Shown: positions 34,209 through 37,713 of the stretch, in pieces
Layout: every line of letters starts with the position of its first letter
Numbering within the stretch: position 1 is the first letter of the stretch
Assembly (NCBI GenBank): GCA_913056355.1
Contig: CAJXMX010000007.1
Coordinates: 1 to 37,713, forward strand
Direction: 5' to 3'
Length of the DNA stretch: 37,713 nucleotides
Source: an uncultured Opitutales bacterium
Lineage (GTDB): Bacteria; Verrucomicrobiota; Verrucomicrobiia; Opitutales; Oceanipulchritudinaceae
Notes under the pieces: model-generated
Database searches by the model: none
What the model saw: the letters and a program-made list of their open reading frames with translations, nothing else
Told to the model about the DNA's origin: nothing
Position numbers and translations under genes: made by a program

Positions 34209-35483
34209 TCAGGATCGAGGCGGCGTCAGGCGGTCGCCCCCGAAATGCGGGACCAGCGCATCCGGAAGCAGGACGCTCCCGTCGGCTTGCAGATTATTCT
34301 CCAGGATGGCCGCCAGCACGCGCGGGATGGCCAGGCCGGAGGCGTTGAGGGTATGGACCACCCGCGGCTTGCCGGATTCGTCGCGGAAGCGGATATTGGC
34401 CCGCCGGGCCTGGAAATCGGTAAAGCAGCTGCAGCTGGAGACTTCCAGCCAGCGCTGCTGGCCGCCCGCCCAGACTTCAACGTCGTACTGCTTGGCGTGC
34501 GGGAAGCCGATATCCCTGGAGCACATCAACAGGGTCCGGTAAGGCAATTTGAGGGCCTCCACGAGGCCCTGGACATGTTCCCTGAGACGCTCCAGCTCGA
34601 TCATGCTCTCCTCCGGATGGACCCATTCCACCAGCTCCACCTTGTCGAACTGGTGGACCCGGTTCAGCCCCCGGACATCCTTCCCGTAGCTTCCGGCCTC
34701 GCGGCGGAAACAGGGGGTGTAGGCGCAGGCCCTGAGCGGAAGTTGTCCGGCCTCGAGGATCTCATCGCGGTAGAAATTGGTCACCGGCACCTCGGCGGTG
34801 GGAATCAGGTAAAATCCGTCCTCCGGGGCGAAGTACATTTGCCCTTCCTTGTCGGGAAGCTGCCCGGTCGCGGTGGCGCTGGCGGCATTGACCATCAGCG
34901 GCGGATGCATCTCCTCGAATCCGGCCGCCGCGTTGCGTTCGAGGAAGAATTCCAGCAGGCCGCGCACCAGGCGGGCCATCTGGCCCCGGAAGACCGGGAA
35001 TCCGGCCCCGGTGATCTTGGTGCCCCGCTCCAGGTCGACATAGTGGGAAAACCAGCTGATGTCGTAGTGCGGCAGGGCCTCCCCGGAGACGGATTGCGGA
35101 TCCCCCCAGGTGTGGAAAGTGACGTTGTCGTCCTCCGACTGGCCGTCCGGGACGCTCGGATCCGGAACATTGGGGATGGACATGAAGGCCGCCTCCCATT
35201 CCGTCTCCACTTCGGCCTGTTTGGACTGCAGGGACTTCACTTCCTGGGCCAGCCCGCGCATTTCGGCGACCTTGTTCTGGAATGCCCCGGAGCCCTTGTC
35301 CAGCTTGGCCATTTCGGCGTTGGCCGCCTTCTGGGCAGCCCGCTTTTCCTCCGCCTCGCGGATGATCCGGCGGCGCTGCTCGTCCAGCTCAATGACCGCG
35401 TCGATATCGCAATCGAACTTCTTGCGGGCGATCCCGGCCCGCACCAGGTCTTGATTTTCACGGAAAAACTTCAGATCCAGCAT
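34209..35483 (-). CDS. serS: Serine--tRNA ligase
   Basis: A 424-residue class II synthetase that charges tRNA-Ser (and tRNA-Sec). An N-terminal coiled-coil arm (MLDLKFFRENQDLVRAGIARK, then paired helices to about residue 105) grips the tRNA. The catalytic core shows class II motif 2, CFRREAGSYGKDVRGLNRVHQFDKVELV, and motif 3, SGLAIPRVLAAILENN, near the end. The ATG at 35483 is chosen over an in-frame start at 35501 because SerS proteins begin MLDxxxxR. It lies 54 bp downstream of the plsC-like gene and 3 bp before tilS, so it is in one transcription unit with tilS and ftsH. Confidence 0.97.
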   Translation of the reverse strand: MLDLKFFRENQDLVRAGIARKKFDCDIDAVIELDEQRRRIIREAEEKRAAQKAANAEMAKLDKGSGAFQNKVAEMRGLAQEVKSLQSKQAEVETEWEAAFMSIPNVPDPSVPDGQSEDDNVTFHTWGDPQSVSGEALPHYDISWFSHYVDLERGTKITGAGFPVFRGQMARLVRGLLEFFLERNAAAGFEEMHPPLMVNAASATATGQLPDKEGQMYFAPEDGFYLIPTAEVPVTNFYRDEILEAGQLPLRACAYTPCFRREAGSYGKDVRGLNRVHQFDKVELVEWVHPEESMIELERLREHVQGLVEALKLPYRTLLMCSRDIGFPHAKQYDVEVWAGGQQRWLEVSSCSCFTDFQARRANIRFRDESGKPRVVHTLNASGLAIPRVLAAILENNLQADGSVLLPDALVPHFGGDRLTPPRS

Positions 35484-35537
35484 AAGGGGCCAACGATGCA
35501 AAAGCCGCTGGTACTGGAAAGCTCAAAAAGCGTCCGC

Positions 35538-36347
35538 TCAGGATTTGGAAGCCGGGGGGAGACCCCAGGTGGTGAGCCGTTCCTCGATGAAGTCGGACAC
35601 CGCCTCGTGCACCGGATGGTCGCTGCCATCGATATACAGCGGTTCCCCAAACTCGAATTGGAAGGTCCGCTCCGGGTAGAAGGTCCCGTAATCCTTGAGG
35701 AGGGTGCCGTTGCTCCAGGCATCCGTCTTCAGGGCCACGGGAACGACCGGGACGCCGGCCCTCTTGGCCAGCTTGACCCCGATGGTGTTGAAGGATTCGC
35801 GGTCGAACTGCACCGTCCGGGTCCGCTGCGGGAAGATGATGATGGAAATGCCGCTGGCCAGGCGCTGCTTGCCACCTTCAAGGACCGCCTTGAGGTCTTC
35901 GCGGGGATTGGTCCGCCCCACCACGATGGGATCCCGGGAACGCATCACGTGCTTGAAAATGGGATACTCCACCAGGGATTGCTTGACGACAAAGGTGACC
36001 GGCATGAAGGGGCGGATGATGGAGGCCAGGAGAAAGGTCTCGGCGGTGCTCATGTGGTTCCCGATGATGACACAGGGTCCGTCGACCTTGGCCAGGTTTC
36101 CGGTCCCCCGGATCGAGAGCTTTCCCCCGGTCTTCTCGATGGCCAGGCGGATGTTGAAGCTGGACTGGTACCAGTCGGCATCCTCATAGGTGCCCCACTT
36201 GGCTTTGCCGGCGGAGCGAAGCACTTCGCTGGCTATCCGCCAGTAGAACATGGGTGAAGGAAGCATCCGGGAAAACAAACCGGGCGCGGGTTGCGGCGTC
36301 TCGTAATCCGCATAATAGGGGGGACTGTAGCTGGGAATCTCACTCAT
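35538..36347 (-). CDS. plsC: 1-acyl-sn-glycerol-3-phosphate acyltransferase-like protein (PlsC family)
   Basis: A 269-residue acyltransferase of the LPLAT superfamily, probably acylating lysophosphatidic acid to phosphatidic acid at the inner membrane. Motif I is NHMSTAET, so it reads HX4E where most PlsC proteins have HX4D. Motif III is FPQRTRT in place of FPEGTRS. The VVGRTNPREDLKAVL and VVPVALKTDAW segments keep the normal order, so this is a divergent subfamily rather than a broken gene. Activity on lysophosphatidic acid is inference. It begins the minus-strand set plsC-serS-tilS-ftsH and diverges from the LpxL-type gene. Confidence 0.85.
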   Translation of the reverse strand: MSEIPSYSPPYYADYETPQPAPGLFSRMLPSPMFYWRIASEVLRSAGKAKWGTYEDADWYQSSFNIRLAIEKTGGKLSIRGTGNLAKVDGPCVIIGNHMSTAETFLLASIIRPFMPVTFVVKQSLVEYPIFKHVMRSRDPIVVGRTNPREDLKAVLEGGKQRLASGISIIIFPQRTRTVQFDRESFNTIGVKLAKRAGVPVVPVALKTDAWSNGTLLKDYGTFYPERTFQFEFGEPLYIDGSDHPVHEAVSDFIEERLTTWGLPPASKS

Positions 36348-36454
36348 GGTAACGGGCTTCTCTGGACGCTGGTTCCTCTACGTTCTTGCCCTAGGGAAAT
36401 GCCTCGTCAACACTATCAGCACACCTGTGAGCCAATTTGGCTGCAGCCCACGGC

Positions 36455-37369
36455 ATGTCAAAACCTCCATCCAGATCCCTCTGGCGCCCCACCAACGCCC
36501 TCGCCGCGCTGGGAATCCTCATTCTCAAGGCCGGCGCCAGGCTGTCCTTTCCCGCCCAGCACCGACTGGGCAAGGCCATCGGCAACCTGGTCTGGTACGT
36601 CTTTCCCTACCGCAAGGGAGTCGGAATGGCCAACCTCCGGGTCTGCTTTCCGGAAATGACGGAGAAGGAGCGCCATAATCTGCTCCAGAAACACTACCAG
36701 TCGATGGGCATCGGCATCTTCGAGATGGCCTCGGCGTGGTACAAGCCATGGGACGAGGTGATCGCGGTCTGCGATATCGAGGGCCTGGAAAACCTGAAGG
36801 CGGTCGACGACAGCGGCCGGGGGGCGATTGTCTTTACCGGACACTTCACAACCCTGGAGCTGATTGGCCGGCTATTCCTCAATTATCACAAGCTGAGCTG
36901 CCATTACCGCCACCTGAACCAGCCGGTCCTGAATCATGAACTGGAAACCATCCGCGCCCAGGGCATGCAGGAACAGATCGGCATCACCGAGGTCAAGAAG
37001 TTCATCCGTTGCCTCCGCGAGGGCCAGTTTGTCTGGTACACGCCGGACCAGGGGCGCCGGATCAAGTATTCGGTCATCCTTCCCTTCTTCGGCGAGCCGG
37101 CTGTCACCAACACCACCACCGGACGCATTGCCCGGGCCGGCAACGCGGCCGTCATTCCCTTCATCGGCTACCGCCGGGACGATGGCCGCTACAAGATCGA
37201 GATTTTTCCGGAGGATCCGGACATGGTCTCCAAAGACCCGATGGTCGAGGGGGCGGCCCTGAACCGGCATATCGAGAATTTTGTCCGCAAGGCCCCGGAG
37301 CAGTATTTCTGGCTGCACAAGCGGTACAAGTACCGCGGGGATGAATATCCCGACCTGTACGCCAAATGA
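36455..37369 (+). CDS. LpxL/HtrB-type lipid A late acyltransferase
   Basis: A 304-residue lysophospholipid acyltransferase of the lipid A biosynthesis acyltransferase family, which adds secondary acyl chains to Kdo-lipid IVA. It begins with a hydrophobic anchor (ALAALGILILKAGARLSF). It has the catalytic-site GHFTTLE (HX4E) near residue 135 and a FYRHLNQP-like CHYRHLNQP. The YTPDQGRR motif near 195 is the family's DQ signature. An in-frame TTG six codons upstream (36437) is an alternative start; neither has a clear ribosome binding site. The msbA-like exporter gene follows 60 bp later, which fits joint lipid A modification and export. Confidence 0.9.
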   Translation: MSKPPSRSLWRPTNALAALGILILKAGARLSFPAQHRLGKAIGNLVWYVFPYRKGVGMANLRVCFPEMTEKERHNLLQKHYQSMGIGIFEMASAWYKPWDEVIAVCDIEGLENLKAVDDSGRGAIVFTGHFTTLELIGRLFLNYHKLSCHYRHLNQPVLNHELETIRAQGMQEQIGITEVKKFIRCLREGQFVWYTPDQGRRIKYSVILPFFGEPAVTNTTTGRIARAGNAAVIPFIGYRRDDGRYKIEIFPEDPDMVSKDPMVEGAALNRHIENFVRKAPEQYFWLHKRYKYRGDEYPDLYAK

Positions 37370-37428
37370 GGCGGGCCAAATCAAGGTTTGTCAGTCGGTG
37401 AGCATGAATCTACAACGCACCCGATAGC

Positions 37429-37713
37429 ATGGAATACAAACGCTACCTCTCCATCGCCAAAAACCACCGGCGCCTGATCGTCATCGGACTCGTCGCCGGG
37501 GGCGTGGCCGGCCTGGCCAGCGGCTTCGGCGTGCCTTTCTTTATCCAGAAGGTCTTCCGGGACATTTTCGAGGACACCGGCCCCCGGTACACGCTGACTT
37601 ACCTGATCCTCATCGCCTGCCTGCTTCCGGCCGTTTTCCTGGTCCGGGGAATCGCCAGCTACATCAACCAGTACTTCCTCCAGTGGGCGGTGCAGAACAT
37701 CCTCCTGGAGATC
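37429..37713 (+). CDS. msbA: MsbA-like ABC transporter, N-terminal part (cut by window end)
   Basis: The first 95 codons of a gene that continues beyond the window. The N-terminal part shows a short basic lead (MEYKRYLSIAKNHRR), a hydrophobic helix (LIVIGLVAGGVAGLASGFGV), the loop FIQKVFRDIF, and a second helix (LTYLILIACLLPAVFLVRGIASY). INQYFLQWAVQN follows, a pattern seen at the start of MsbA lipid A flippases. The ATPase part is outside, so the assignment rests on the membrane region and on its position after an LpxL-type gene. The ATG has no strong ribosome binding site. Confidence 0.75.
   Translation, partial: MEYKRYLSIAKNHRRLIVIGLVAGGVAGLASGFGVPFFIQKVFRDIFEDTGPRYTLTYLILIACLLPAVFLVRGIASYINQYFLQWAVQNILLEI

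Noticed and set aside
27832-36257. Several long antisense frames over the rhamnosidase, ftsH and tilS-serS-plsC
   Set aside because: All mirror well-supported genes on the minus strand and show no domain features of their own.

Overview
The window is a GC-rich bacterial chromosome segment dominated by housekeeping and cell-envelope genes. The organism has an outer membrane with lipid A: bamA, a Skp/OmpH chaperone, lpxD, an LpxL-type acyltransferase, an MsbA-type exporter and an LptF/LptG-family permease are all here. Together with a propeller-type hybrid kinase, a GH78 rhamnosidase, a SWIM-SNF2 ATPase and the overall style of the proteins, this suggests the Verrucomicrobiota (Opitutae-like). 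That placement is inference from protein style, not a database result. No phage, transposase, plasmid or CRISPR locus is visible.

Layout. Positions 1-3405 hold the 3' part of a fused ispDF gene, ndk (convergent with it), an FAD-linked GlcD-type oxidoreductase and a NarL-type response regulator. Positions 3423-7190 hold a large hybrid sensor kinase (propeller, Y_Y_Y, HisKA/HATPase, REC, HPt) that converges on the response regulator. Its 5' third and its upstream region (about 6025-7420) are markedly AT-rich against a GC-rich background. A short stand-alone YcaO-like protein follows at 7425-8357, preceded by a possible 59-codon small ORF. Positions 8358-13995 are a tight minus-strand operon: MECR-like enoyl reductase, SWIM-SNF2 ATPase, LptF/LptG permease, RlmI-like methyltransferase. 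An M3 metallopeptidase diverges from it. Between the peptidase and the next gene lies a 370-bp gap with a palindromic repeat element and a terminator.

Positions 16547-27440 are all minus strand. Read in the direction of transcription they are rplY, pth, rpsF, ssb, rplI, dnaB, bamA, ompH/skp, a terminator, lpxD, prs and a degP-type protease. This joins translation, replication and outer-membrane biogenesis. rpsR is absent from its usual place between ssb and rplI. A heptamer inverted-repeat element and a tRNA-Thr(CGT) follow, then a secreted GH78 alpha-L-rhamnosidase, a cluster of degenerate palindromes, and the minus-strand set plsC-like, serS, tilS, ftsH. Diverging from plsC on the plus strand are an LpxL-type acyltransferase and the beginning of an msbA-like ABC exporter cut by the window end.

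Most of the window is ordinary. The parts that deserve a second look are the compositionally chimeric sensor kinase, the minimal YcaO protein with the small ORF across its start, the two structured intergenic repeat elements, and the missing rpsR.
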